Assembly (NCBI GenBank): GCA_963842955.1
Contig: CAWJIJ010000007.1
Span: 310,001-374,000, forward strand
Direction of reading: 5' to 3'
From: JARFQW01 sp963842955
Lineage (GTDB): Bacteria > Pseudomonadota > Gammaproteobacteria > Steroidobacterales > XN24
DNA length: 64,000 nucleotides
The notes beneath the pieces are model-generated. The model was given only the letters and a program-made list of their open reading frames with translations. It was not told the DNA's origin and searched no databases. The translations under genes were made by a program, and so were the position numbers. Position 1 is the first letter of the stretch. Each line of letters starts with the position of its first letter. Below are positions 1 through 8,136 of this stretch, in pieces.

Positions 1-363
1 CCGGATCCATGTCTGCACCGGACCCGAGACCTGGAGAAAATCCGTATACGCGTAGGCGATGACATAGCCGGGGAAGGCCAGCGGCAGTACGAGCGCCCAT
101 TCCCAGGTCTTGTGCAGCGGAAAACGGTAGCTGGCGACGAGCCAGGCGCTGCCTAGTCCGAGTACGAACACGCCCGTCCCGGTGCCCAGGGCGAGCAGGA
201 GGGTGTTGCCCACGTAGGTGCCCAGCAGCGTTCTTGCGACGTGCTGCCAGGCCCCTTGACCGGGCAGAAAGACGTGGGCGGCGACAACGAGAATCGGCAC
301 CGCCAGCAGGCCGGCCACGAGGATCGCCCCCCATGCCGCGAAGGGCCGGCGCCCCGCCGTCAT
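1..363 (-). CDS. Fe(III) ABC transporter permease, N-terminal part (cut by window edge)
   Basis: Reading the minus strand from the ATG at 361-363 gives 121 uninterrupted codons running off the window. The N-terminus has a hydrophobic segment (AAWGAILVAGLLAVPILVV) and continues into residues resembling the FbpB/SfuB iron permease family, including NTLLLALGTGTGVFVLGLG and LPLAFPGYVIAYAYTDFLQ. FbpB-type permeases form the inner-membrane channel for ferric iron handed over by a periplasmic binding protein. It lies 31 bp downstream of the binding-protein gene on the same strand, so the two should be cotranscribed from the Fur-box promoter further right. The C-terminal part with the ABC-ATPase contact loops is outside the window. 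Confidence 0.85.
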   Translation of the reverse strand, partial: MTAGRRPFAAWGAILVAGLLAVPILVVAAHVFLPGQGAWQHVARTLLGTYVGNTLLLALGTGTGVFVLGLGSAWLVASYRFPLHKTWEWALVLPLAFPGYVIAYAYTDFLQVSGPVQTWIR

Positions 364-394
364 CCCGTGGTCGCTCGCACCATTGGGGCCGTGC

Positions 395-1468
395 CTAACG
401 CCACCCGGCCCGATCGAAGACCCGTTGGGCCTCGGCCTGGTGGGTGCCCAGTTCCGCCACGTTGAGCTGATCCGACTTGAACGGCCCCATAGCCTCGAGG
501 GCCGGGTTGTCGAGGGTCACGTCGGTGACCGGATACTCATTGTTGCCTTCCGCGAACCAGCGCTGGGCGTCGTCCGTGGCGAGATACTCGAGGAACTTGC
601 GAGCGGCCTCGGGATGGGGCGCACCGCGCACCATGCCGGCGCCGGAGACATTGATGTGGCTGCCCCGGTTATCCTGGTTGGGGAAGATCCAGCCGAGCTT
701 CTCCACAGCCGCCTTGTCCGCCGGATCCGTCGAGGCGAGCATTCGCGCGAAGTAGTAGCTGTTGGCCACCGCGATACCACATTCGCCCGCCGCCACCGCC
801 TTGAGCTGATCCGTATCGCCGCCCTGGGGGGGTCGCGCCATGTTGGCGACGACGCCGGCCGCCCAGGCCTCGGCCGCCTCGGTGCCCGCGTGGGCGATGA
901 TCGACGCGAGCAGGGAAAGGTTGTAGATGTTGTCGCTGGACCGGATGCAGACCTCTCCCTTCCAGCGGGGATCGGCGAGGGACTCGTAGTCGTTCAGGCC
1001 GGTCGCATCGATCCGTGTCTTGTCGTAGAAAATCATTCGCGCGCGGGTTGAATATCCGTACCACAGGCCGTCGGGGTGCCTCAGGTGGGCGGGAATCTTC
1101 TCATCCAGGGATTCGGATGCCAGCGGCGCGAACAGGCCCGCTTGCTCGGCGCGCCAGAGGCGCCCGGCATCGACGGTGACAAACACGTCCGCCGGGCTCT
1201 GGAGACCTTCGGAGCTGAGCCGCTCGATCAGTTCGTCTCCCTTGGCCTCGACCCGCTGAATGCGGATGCCGGTCTGTTCCGTGAAAGCCGCGTAGAAGGC
1301 CTCGTCGGTCTGGTAGTGCCGGGAAGAGTAGAGATTCAGTACCCGCTCTTCACCGCTCTTGGCGCCGTTGCCGGCTCCGGCGGTTCCGTTCTCGGGGGAC
1401 CCGCAGGCGGCCAGGGTTAGCGCGGCGGTGACGACAAGCAAGCGAAGTTCAGCGAAGTATTTCGCCAT
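395..1468 (-). CDS. Fe(III) ABC transporter substrate-binding lipoprotein (FbpA/FutA-like)
   Basis: 357 residues. The N-terminus is a lipoprotein signal: hydrophobic residues 8-21 end in LAAC with Cys22 as the lipidation site, followed by a Gly/Asn/Ser-rich linker. The mature part begins with LNLYSSRHYQTDEAFYAAF, typical of class-II iron-binding proteins, and contains YYFARM, in the region where FbpA proteins place iron-coordinating tyrosines. It would capture Fe3+ outside the inner membrane and pass it to the permease encoded just downstream. The upstream region holds a Fur-box-like palindrome between promoter elements, so repression by iron is expected. Family and role are clear; the exact metal ligands are not proven by sequence alone. 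Confidence 0.9.
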   Translation of the reverse strand: MAKYFAELRLLVVTAALTLAACGSPENGTAGAGNGAKSGEERVLNLYSSRHYQTDEAFYAAFTEQTGIRIQRVEAKGDELIERLSSEGLQSPADVFVTVDAGRLWRAEQAGLFAPLASESLDEKIPAHLRHPDGLWYGYSTRARMIFYDKTRIDATGLNDYESLADPRWKGEVCIRSSDNIYNLSLLASIIAHAGTEAAEAWAAGVVANMARPPQGGDTDQLKAVAAGECGIAVANSYYFARMLASTDPADKAAVEKLGWIFPNQDNRGSHINVSGAGMVRGAPHPEAARKFLEYLATDDAQRWFAEGNNEYPVTDVTLDNPALEAMGPFKSDQLNVAELGTHQAEAQRVFDRAGWR

Positions 1469-1518
1469 GGGCCAGCAATCCTTTTTCGGCGTGACGTATG
1501 CGTAAGTGCAGGCTGACC

Positions 1519-1548
1519 AGTGTAATGAGAATCACTCTCATTTGTAAA
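1519..1548 (-). promoter_or_regulatory. Promoter with Fur-box-like operator for the iron transporter
   Basis: On the minus strand TTTACA (1548-1543) and TACACT (1524-1519) are separated by 18 bp, giving plausible -35 and -10 elements about 50 bp before the binding-protein start. The spacer is filled by AATGAGAATCACTCTCATT (1524-1542), an interrupted palindrome (AATGAGA / TCTCATT) close to the Fur consensus. A repressor bound there would block RNA polymerase directly. Seen: the palindrome and hexamers. Inferred: Fur binding. Confidence 0.7.
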
Positions 1549-1564
1549 GAGAGTGCCCGAAGGG

Positions 1565-2344
1565 TCAGGGCCGGCCGGGAAGATCGAACCCGGCCGCCGT
1601 GAATCCGCCGTCCACGGCCAGGCATTGCCCGGTCACATAGGCGGCCGCCGGCAGGCAAAGGAACGCAACGACCGCGGCGACCTCTTCCGGGCGGCCGACC
1701 CGCGCCATCGGCGTGGCGGCGTGCACGGCCTTGAGGAAGTGGGGGTCGGCGAGCACCTGCCGGGCGAGGGGCGTTTCGATATACCAGGGTGCAACGGCAT
1801 TGACCCGGATACGGTCCGAAGCCCATTCCACGGCGAGGTTGCGGGTCATCTGGATCATGGCCGCCTTGCTCATGCCATAGGGAGCGCCCGAGCAAAGATG
1901 GGTCAGGCCGCCGACCGAGGCCACGTTGACAATGGCTCCGCCACCCGAGCGCGCCAGCGCTGCGTGCAGGTCCCGTGACAGTTCGAAGGCGGACAGGAGG
2001 TTGGTGTCGAGGATGGCGCCGGTTTCCTCCGGCGTATAGGCCGTGGCCGGCTTGCGCAGGTTCGTGCCCGCATTGTTGACGAGAATCTCCGCCTGCTTTC
2101 CGGCGGCCGCAACCACCGCCCTGCGCCCCTCGCTCGTTGCCACGTCCGCGGTCACGGTGTCCAGTTTCCGCCCCGACGCGTTCCAGTCCCCGGACATCCG
2201 CGCCAGCTCCTCCCCTGACCGTGCCGCGACGAGGACCCGGGCGCCCAGCTTTTCGAGCTGCTCGGCCACTGCACGGCCAATGCCCCGGGAGCCGCCCGTA
2301 ACGACGGCGCGCTTATTCTCCAGCGACCAGGCGGGGTCCGTCAT
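1565..2344 (-). CDS. SDR family oxidoreductase (tropinone-reductase-like)
   Basis: 259 residues from the ATG at 2344; the longer reading frame upstream has no family similarity. Classical SDR layout: the nucleotide-binding TGGSRGIGRA near the N-terminus, NNAG, a serine-containing NVASVGG strand and the YGMSK catalytic Tyr-Lys pair, then the C-terminal VTGQCLAVDGG motif. WSLENKRAVVTGG and NAVAPWYIETPL resemble the tropinone reductase-like branch, whose bacterial members reduce varied ketones, so the substrate is not assigned. The start overlaps the end of the DUF6351-like gene by 32 bp, which suggests the two are cotranscribed. Confidence 0.88.
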   Translation of the reverse strand: MTDPAWSLENKRAVVTGGSRGIGRAVAEQLEKLGARVLVAARSGEELARMSGDWNASGRKLDTVTADVATSEGRRAVVAAAGKQAEILVNNAGTNLRKPATAYTPEETGAILDTNLLSAFELSRDLHAALARSGGGAIVNVASVGGLTHLCSGAPYGMSKAAMIQMTRNLAVEWASDRIRVNAVAPWYIETPLARQVLADPHFLKAVHAATPMARVGRPEEVAAVVAFLCLPAAAYVTGQCLAVDGGFTAAGFDLPGRP

Positions 2345-4604
2345 AACCGAGCTCCTCTCGAATCGTGGCAAGCACGGCGCGTGCCGCCGGCTCGTCTGCC
2401 TGGTAGTCGCAGACGCCATCCGGAAAGACGCTCCTGAGCGTCGCCGCCCATGGCCTCATATCCACCGCGCCATAGGTCCCGTCCGTCAGTGCTTCCTCGA
2501 CCGGTTTCAGGGCGCAGGCGAACCGGTCCCCGGCGTAGTCCTCCCCGGCGAGAATCCGCGACGTGCTGTGCATGGGATACCGTTGGGTGCAGGGGCCGTC
2601 GGGCTGGCCGTTCCAGGCGCCGTCCCAAACGGCCGGGCCACTGGCGATTTGCCGGCCTTCCGCATCGAAGCAGGCGTCTTCGGCGTCCGGGGGCCGGGTT
2701 TCCGCGGCACTCATTCCGGGATTCCGGCGGCGGTTGGCCAGCCACCGGTCGATGAGGTCCAGCATCTCGGCCATTGGCGCATGGTTTGCCGGGGACATCC
2801 AGATCACCTGGTGGGCTGCATGCCCCATCGCTCGCTGCATGCGCCGGCGGGTCTGAAACGAGGCCACCGCATGGTGCATGTCCAGGACGTCCTCCAGGTA
2901 GTGGCGAAAATCCACTATGGGGACGTCTGCCAGCCCGAGGAAGACCTCGCCGCTCAGTGCCGCCGCGGCCGCCGCCGAGGGATCTCCCCGCGTGCGGGGC
3001 GCCGGATAGGCGCCGTCGAGCGCCGTTGCATTGTGTTCGCTCCATGGCGCGGTGCCGTTGCGGGGCGACGGCGCGCCGGAAGCGCGCCAGAATCGTTCCG
3101 GCTGCATCTCGGCGGCAGGTTTCCAGCCGCCGATGCGCGCGTTGATATCGACGAATTCATCGGGTCCCAAAAGGCCGTCGCGAAGCGCAACGAGGCCGTA
3201 CTGGACGCCGACGTTGTCCCATGGAGAACGGCCATGGCCTGCTTCGTCCAGGCCATAGACATGAGTCATATGGCTCCAGTACGTCCAGCTCACCCGCCGC
3301 TGGATATCCGGGCTGAAGCGCCCGGCGAAATGGACGTAACGGGGGTTCTGCACAAGCGGAGTGAGACCGCGCCAGCTCTTCACGCACTCCGACATGCCCC
3401 AGCTCGCCCGGGGCGGATGACCCTGGAGCAGGCCGAGAAACCAGAAGCCCAGGGCGCCCGCATCCGGGGGCGAATCCAGCGCATTGAGTCCGGAGACGCT
3501 GCGCCTGCGGGACCAGTCGGACCAGCGACCTTGCGCGGCGTTGTCGAAGTAGTACTCCAGCAGTTCACAGTCCAGGGCATAGGCCACCTGGGTCACCATG
3601 TCCGGATAGGAGTAGAGGGGGATCAGCGCGTCGAGCAGTCCCGGCTCGTTCTGCGCAATAAGGTATTGCTGTATGGCGCCGCCCGATCCGCCGATACCGA
3701 CCGTGTACTCGGGTTCCCCGTAACGGCCGGCGAACTGGGCCTTGACCCGCGCCATCGTGTCCAGCGCCAAACCCATGTCGTAGTGGTTCGAGGTCTGGTT
3801 GGCGGACGAATAGGCCACCGCGTAACCGGCGGTCAGTTCGTCACTCCGCCGGCCGAGGAATGTTCCGGTTCCGGCGCGCCCCTGGCGGCGGCCGATTCCG
3901 ACGCCGCCGCGGAACTGGTAGATCAGTCGGCGGTTCCAGAAACGCCCGTCCACCCGGTCCGCCTGGTCGTCGGGACCCTTGAGAGCAGCGATCATGTAGA
4001 TGTGCCGGTTGATCGTGCCCGTTTCCACCCGGAGGACGAAGTCGGTTTCACGGCCATCGGCGAGGCGTATCCGGGCCGGTTCGCCGGGCCCCTCGCCGAC
4101 GCGATAGAAACCGCCGTTGCTCGCTTCGTACCAGTAGGCAACCGCCGTCGCCAGCGAACAGTCCCGGCTGAAGCCCACGACCTCGGACCGGGCCTCCGGG
4201 TCGGCGTAAACCGGAACCCCTTCACCGGCCTGGTTGTCCACCAGCGGCTGGCCGAGATCCGACTCCTCTGTCATGCAGACCAGGGGGTAGATCAGGGGAA
4301 TGTCCGCGAGGGGCTTGACCGGGCCGGTCCCGCCCACGGGGATCGGGAATGCGAAGGTTTCTGCAGGCCGGGGTGACAGGGCCGGGTGTGGACCGGAGTA
4401 GGCCTCCGACGGACCGGCTGGCGTCGCGGGCATGCCGACCACCGTCGGTTCCCGGGAGTACTTCAGCCGCTGGCCGTGAAACCAGCTCTCCGCTGTGGTC
4501 CAGCCCAGCAGCCACGCCGCCGCCGGAATGCCCAGCAACACCAGGGCGAGACCCCGTCCGGCAGTGCGGGCCAGGTTTCTTCGTCTGCGTCTGCCGTGAG
4601 ACAA
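2313..4604 (-). CDS. DUF6351-like secreted or membrane-anchored alpha/beta-hydrolase-type protein
   Basis: 763 residues from a TTG at 4604, chosen because it is preceded by an AGGAAG Shine-Dalgarno-like run and begins an Arg-rich n-region followed by one hydrophobic segment (LALVLLGIPAAAWLLGW). In-frame ATGs at 4664 and 4670 are alternatives but would overlap lipA on the other strand. The centre contains VGIGGSGGAIQQYLIA, a GxSxG nucleophile-elbow-like motif typical of large extracytoplasmic hydrolases annotated DUF6351. Several Cys residues in the C-terminal third suggest disulfides. Substrate unknown; polyester or ester hydrolysis would fit the motif but is inference. It overlaps and probably shares an mRNA with the downstream SDR. 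Confidence 0.72.
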   Translation of the reverse strand: MSHGRRRRRNLARTAGRGLALVLLGIPAAAWLLGWTTAESWFHGQRLKYSREPTVVGMPATPAGPSEAYSGPHPALSPRPAETFAFPIPVGGTGPVKPLADIPLIYPLVCMTEESDLGQPLVDNQAGEGVPVYADPEARSEVVGFSRDCSLATAVAYWYEASNGGFYRVGEGPGEPARIRLADGRETDFVLRVETGTINRHIYMIAALKGPDDQADRVDGRFWNRRLIYQFRGGVGIGRRQGRAGTGTFLGRRSDELTAGYAVAYSSANQTSNHYDMGLALDTMARVKAQFAGRYGEPEYTVGIGGSGGAIQQYLIAQNEPGLLDALIPLYSYPDMVTQVAYALDCELLEYYFDNAAQGRWSDWSRRRSVSGLNALDSPPDAGALGFWFLGLLQGHPPRASWGMSECVKSWRGLTPLVQNPRYVHFAGRFSPDIQRRVSWTYWSHMTHVYGLDEAGHGRSPWDNVGVQYGLVALRDGLLGPDEFVDINARIGGWKPAAEMQPERFWRASGAPSPRNGTAPWSEHNATALDGAYPAPRTRGDPSAAAAAALSGEVFLGLADVPIVDFRHYLEDVLDMHHAVASFQTRRRMQRAMGHAAHQVIWMSPANHAPMAEMLDLIDRWLANRRRNPGMSAAETRPPDAEDACFDAEGRQIASGPAVWDGAWNGQPDGPCTQRYPMHSTSRILAGEDYAGDRFACALKPVEEALTDGTYGAVDMRPWAATLRSVFPDGVCDYQADEPAARAVLATIREELGYDGPRLVAGE

Positions 4605-4644
4605 TACCGCTTCCTGCGTCGAGTTCCCGAGGGTCTTCAGGCGG

Positions 4645-5655
4645 ATGAGTGATTTCAAAGGCATACCCATTGTCCGCAGCGGCGCGAAGTTCCGCAACGA
4701 CCAGGGAATCGCCGCCATCAAGAACGGGGTCAAGGCCAACCCCCGGGCGGCCGCTCATCCCATTGAGCGCAAGCCCTCCTGGCTGCGGGCCAAACTGCCG
4801 GCCGGCGCGGGATTCGACGCGGTCAAGCGCAACGTCCGGGATCATCGCCTGTCCACCGTCTGCGAAGAGTCCATGTGCCCGAACATCGGCGAGTGCTGGA
4901 ACAACGGCACGGCCACCATCATGGTAATGGGATCCGTGTGCACCCGCGCCTGCCAGTTCTGCGCGGTGGACACCGGGAATCCCGGCGGATGGCTGGACGC
5001 CGAGGAGCCCGCCAACACCGCCCGCTCGGTCGCCCTCATGGGGCTGAAGTACATCGTTCTCACATCGGTGGACCGGGACGATCTGCCCGACGGCGGGGCC
5101 GCTCACTACGCGGCCTGTGTCCGTGCCATCAAGGCCCGCACGCCCGACACGGCCGTGGAGGCATTGACCCCCGATTTCCAGGGCCGCCAGGCGGATGTCG
5201 AGACGGTTCTCGAATCGGGCCTCGACGTCTTTGCGCAGAACGTGGAGACGGTTCGGCGTCTGACCCACCCGGTTCGGGACCCGCGTGCCAGCTACGAGCA
5301 GACCATCGCGGTGCTTGCGCACGCAAAGGGGCATCGACCGGATGTGCTGACAAAAACCAGCCTCATGCTCGGCCTGGGCGAAACCGACCCGGAGATTCGC
5401 GAAACCCTGGAGGACCTCCGGTTGGCGGGCTGCGACATCGTGACCTTCGGCCAGTACCTTCGGCCTACGCCCCATCATCTGCCGGTAGAGCGCTTTGTCA
5501 CTCCCGAGTCGTTCGAGCGCTATCGCCGCTGGGGGCTCGATATGGGTTTCCTCGAAGTCGTTTCCGGGCCGCTGGTCCGATCCAGCTACCGGGCCGACCG
5601 GGTATTCGAGAAGAACAACGTGGGTCTGGCTGAGTCCGCCGCGGACGTCGGCTGA
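4645..5655 (+). CDS. lipA: Lipoyl synthase
   Basis: 336 residues, normal length. Lipoyl synthase inserts two sulfurs into protein-bound octanoyl groups, making the lipoyl cofactor of pyruvate and 2-oxoglutarate dehydrogenases and the glycine cleavage system. Both iron-sulfur clusters are visible: the auxiliary cluster at Cys73, Cys78 and Cys84 (CEESMCPNIGECW) and the radical-SAM CxxxCxxC at Cys99, Cys103 and Cys106 (CTRACQFC). The C-terminal RSSYRADR carries the conserved Arg-Ser-Ser that ligates the auxiliary cluster. It stands alone: lipB is not adjacent. The ATG at 4645 has GAGGG about 11 bp upstream. Confidence 0.97.
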   Translation: MSDFKGIPIVRSGAKFRNDQGIAAIKNGVKANPRAAAHPIERKPSWLRAKLPAGAGFDAVKRNVRDHRLSTVCEESMCPNIGECWNNGTATIMVMGSVCTRACQFCAVDTGNPGGWLDAEEPANTARSVALMGLKYIVLTSVDRDDLPDGGAAHYAACVRAIKARTPDTAVEALTPDFQGRQADVETVLESGLDVFAQNVETVRRLTHPVRDPRASYEQTIAVLAHAKGHRPDVLTKTSLMLGLGETDPEIRETLEDLRLAGCDIVTFGQYLRPTPHHLPVERFVTPESFERYRRWGLDMGFLEVVSGPLVRSSYRADRVFEKNNVGLAESAADVG

Positions 5656-5722
5656 CGGTTTTTCAACCCTTTGTCCATTTCCGGCGTCCTATGAGCGTGG
5701 GACACCTGGAAGGACAGTCATC

Positions 5723-5920
5723 ATGAACAGAATTCAGCGCATCGCGATCGAGCTCGGCCTGTCGGATTATTCCTGCCGCAGCAGCTTTCCCCTTCACCGC
5801 TACGCCAAGGCCTGGATCCCTTCTTCGCTGCGCTGGCAGCGAAGGATAGCGGCTCGTCAGGCGGAATCGAATCCTTCGACCACGCAGGCCACATTCGGGC
5901 CGATGGCCTCCAGGCCATAG
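5723..5920 (+). CDS. Possible small protein, 65 residues (uncertain)
   Basis: An ATG at 5723 follows GGAAGGA at good spacing and opens 65 codons beginning MNRIQRIAIELGLSDYSC. I recognise no family. The last 64 bp overlap the end of the convergent amidohydrolase gene, and the middle is a strong inverted repeat (TTCGCTGC / GCAGCGAA), which argues that part of the frame is terminator DNA rather than coding. The N-terminal helix-like part and good ribosome site are the only support. Confidence 0.25.
   Translation: MNRIQRIAIELGLSDYSCRSSFPLHRYAKAWIPSSLRWQRRIAARQAESNPSTTQATFGPMASRP
5821..5846. terminator. Hairpin between convergent lipA and amidohydrolase genes
   Basis: CTTCGCTGC (5823-5831) pairs with GCAGCGAAG (5836-5844) around a four-base loop, with a weaker extension outward. 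It sits where the two convergent transcripts would end. Neither side shows a clear U-run, so a factor-dependent or bidirectional role is inferred only. Confidence 0.35.
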
Positions 5921-6876
5921 CCGCCCTCGAGTATGAAGGTCGTCTGCAGGCCCGCCGACGCGATGGCCCTGCCGAGGTCCGGATAGTCCGTTGTCCGAAA
6001 GCGGAAGTGGCTGATGGGATCACCTTCCCACGTGTCTACCCCGAGGGAGACAACAAGCGCGTCAGGAGCGAATCCGGCCACCGCTGACAGCGCCTTGTCC
6101 AGGGCCGGCCGATAAGCCCGCCAGTCGGTTCCGTGGGGCAGGGGGAAATTGAGGTTCGTGCCGTTCGCGGTTTCGTCGGCATGGCCCGAGAAAAACGGGA
6201 AGGTGTCCCTGGGGTCGGCGTGTAGCGAACAGGTAAACACCGCGGGATCCTCCCAGAAAACGGCCTGGGTACCGTTGCCGTGGTGATAGTCCACATCCAG
6301 CACCGCCACTTTGCGAGCGCCGGCTTCGCGGGCCCGTTCCACGGCGATCGCCGCCGTGTTGACGTAGCAGTAGCCGCCGTAGAAGTCCCGACCGGAGTGG
6401 TGGCCGGGGGGGCGGGAAACCGCCAGCGCCGCCCGGGCGCCGGCGGACACCAGGGCCTGGGCCGAGGCGGCGACGGCCGCCGCCGCGAGAGCTGCCTCCC
6501 AGGTGCCGGAGGTGATCGGCGTCCCGGCGTCGAAGGAATAATGGGACAGCTGGCCGTCGATGCTTCGCGGCACGATGTCCCGGCGCATGCCGGGAGCACG
6601 CCAGTTCAGCGGTAGGGCGTCCCGGTTTCCGTATTTTGCTTCCCAGCGGGACCAGGCCGTCGAGAGAAATTGCAGGTATGCCTCGTCGTGAACGCGGGCC
6701 AGCGCCGGGCGGCCGTCTTCCTGGGGTTCCAGGACGGGGCCCGCGCCACGGCGGTGGAGTTCCTCGATCACCCGGTCGGCCCGCGACGGCTGCTCGTAGC
6801 AGGGAGTGAATATGCCGTCGGTCAGTTCGGCCTGGCCGTGCTGAGCCGCGTGGGCCCCGCTGAAGACGATGTCCAA
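5857..6876 (-). CDS. Histone deacetylase family amidohydrolase (acetylpolyamine amidohydrolase-like)
   Basis: 339 residues from a TTG at 6876, preceded by GGAGGG at about 8 bp; the family N-terminus (DIVFSGAHAAQHGQAEL) begins exactly there. Zinc-dependent deacetylase signatures are present: RPPGHHSG with the tandem His pair, DVDYHHGNGTQAVF carrying metal-binding Asp and His, and FILEGGYGLEA at the end. Bacterial members remove acetyl groups from polyamines, small amides or lysine side chains; the substrate cannot be chosen from sequence. It is divergently transcribed from sohB with 76 bp between starts and converges on lipA. Confidence 0.9.
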   Translation of the reverse strand: MDIVFSGAHAAQHGQAELTDGIFTPCYEQPSRADRVIEELHRRGAGPVLEPQEDGRPALARVHDEAYLQFLSTAWSRWEAKYGNRDALPLNWRAPGMRRDIVPRSIDGQLSHYSFDAGTPITSGTWEAALAAAAVAASAQALVSAGARAALAVSRPPGHHSGRDFYGGYCYVNTAAIAVERAREAGARKVAVLDVDYHHGNGTQAVFWEDPAVFTCSLHADPRDTFPFFSGHADETANGTNLNFPLPHGTDWRAYRPALDKALSAVAGFAPDALVVSLGVDTWEGDPISHFRFRTTDYPDLGRAIASAGLQTTFILEGGYGLEAIGPNVACVVEGFDSA

Positions 6877-6952
6877 GGCTGTTCCCTCCACCGTGCCGCG
6901 CCGGAGTCTAGCAGTTACCATAGCCGGCCAGCGTTTCCATCGAGGCCCGCCT

Positions 6953-7969
6953 GTGACCGAGTTCTTGAGCGAGTACGGATTGTTCCTTGCGAAGGTGATC
7001 ACCGTCGTCGTGGCCCTCGGGGTCCTGATCGCCATGGCGGCAGCCGCCGGCCGCAAGGGAAGTGACTCCGCCGGCCTGAAGGTCGTGGATCTCAACGAGC
7101 GTTACCGCAAGCTCGTCGCCCAGGTGCGCAAGGCGGTCTTGCCGAAGGACGCGTTCAAGGCCTGGCGGAAAGAGCAAAAAGCCGCGGCGAAAGCGCGAAC
7201 CGCACAGCCGCTGCCGCGGACGTTCGTTATCGATTTCCACGGAGACTTGCGTGCATCGGCCGTTGCCAGCCTGCGCAAGGAGGTGACCGCGGTCATCTCA
7301 ACGGCGTCAGAGGGTGACGAGGTCGTCGTGCGTCTCGAGAATTTCGGTGGACTGGTGCATGACCATGGCCTGGCGGCCTCCCAGCTGCTGAGGCTCCGGG
7401 ACCGGGGCATTCCTCTCACCGTGGCCGTGGACAAGGCGGCAGCCAGCGGCGGATACATGATGGCCTGCGTGGCTGACCGCGTGGTGGCCGCGCCGTTTGC
7501 CGTGATCGGTTCGATCGGCGTGCTGGCCCAGATACCCAATGTCCACCGCTATCTGGATGAGCACGGCGTCACCGTCGAGCAGGTCAAGGCCGGGCGCTAC
7601 AAGCGTACGGTGACAATGTTCGGCGAAAATACGGATGCCGACCGGGCCAAGCTCCAAGGCGAGCTGGAGGAGGTCCACGAGCTGTTCAAGGCGTTGATTG
7701 CCCGCTGGCGTCCGGATCTGGACATTGATGCCGTGGCCACCGGCGAGCACTGGTACGGGCAGCGCGCCCTCGACCTGAAACTGGTCGACGAGCTGGCGAC
7801 CAGCGACGAACTGCTGTTGACCAGGGCCGATGAGCGGGATCTCTACCTCGTGAGCTGGCAGGGACGCAAGAAGCTGGCCGAGCGTCTCAGCTCGCTGGCG
7901 GATTCGAGTTCACGCGGTGTGGCTGACGCGCTCTGGGCACGACTGGTAGAGCGTCGTCACGCCGGCTGA
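6953..7969 (+). CDS. sohB: Inner-membrane peptidase SohB (S49 family)
   Basis: 338 residues from a GTG at 6953 that gives the family N-terminus VTEFLSEYGLFLAKVITVVV; GAGG lies about 7 bp upstream. One N-terminal membrane segment (roughly residues 7-27) anchors a cytoplasmic or periplasmic S49 protease domain. The nucleophile serine lies in KAAASGGYMMA and the general-base lysine in AGRYKRTVTMFGENT, as in SohB and SppA. SohB is implicated in turnover of membrane and periplasmic proteins. Length matches E. coli SohB. No operon partner: the next plus-strand gene starts 168 bp away. Confidence 0.93.
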   Translation: MTEFLSEYGLFLAKVITVVVALGVLIAMAAAAGRKGSDSAGLKVVDLNERYRKLVAQVRKAVLPKDAFKAWRKEQKAAAKARTAQPLPRTFVIDFHGDLRASAVASLRKEVTAVISTASEGDEVVVRLENFGGLVHDHGLAASQLLRLRDRGIPLTVAVDKAAASGGYMMACVADRVVAAPFAVIGSIGVLAQIPNVHRYLDEHGVTVEQVKAGRYKRTVTMFGENTDADRAKLQGELEEVHELFKALIARWRPDLDIDAVATGEHWYGQRALDLKLVDELATSDELLLTRADERDLYLVSWQGRKKLAERLSSLADSSSRGVADALWARLVERRHAG

Positions 7970-8136
7970 CTCGGTTTGGGTCTCCGGCCCGAATACATCG
8001 TCCGTGAGACCGAGCATCGATACCCGGCCCTGGGCGGAGCGCCAGGGAGCGAAGCCTGTGGCCCCCGGGACGCTTGCGCCGTGGGCATGCTGCTGGGTCG
8101 CCTGTTCTGCGGCTCGCCGTCCCGCGGAACGCCCCG

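Noticed and set aside
2043..4376. 777-codon plus-strand frame opposite the DUF6351-like gene
   Set aside because: Shadow frame with Arg/Pro/Gly-rich text and no motifs; the minus-strand gene has a signal segment and nucleophile motif.
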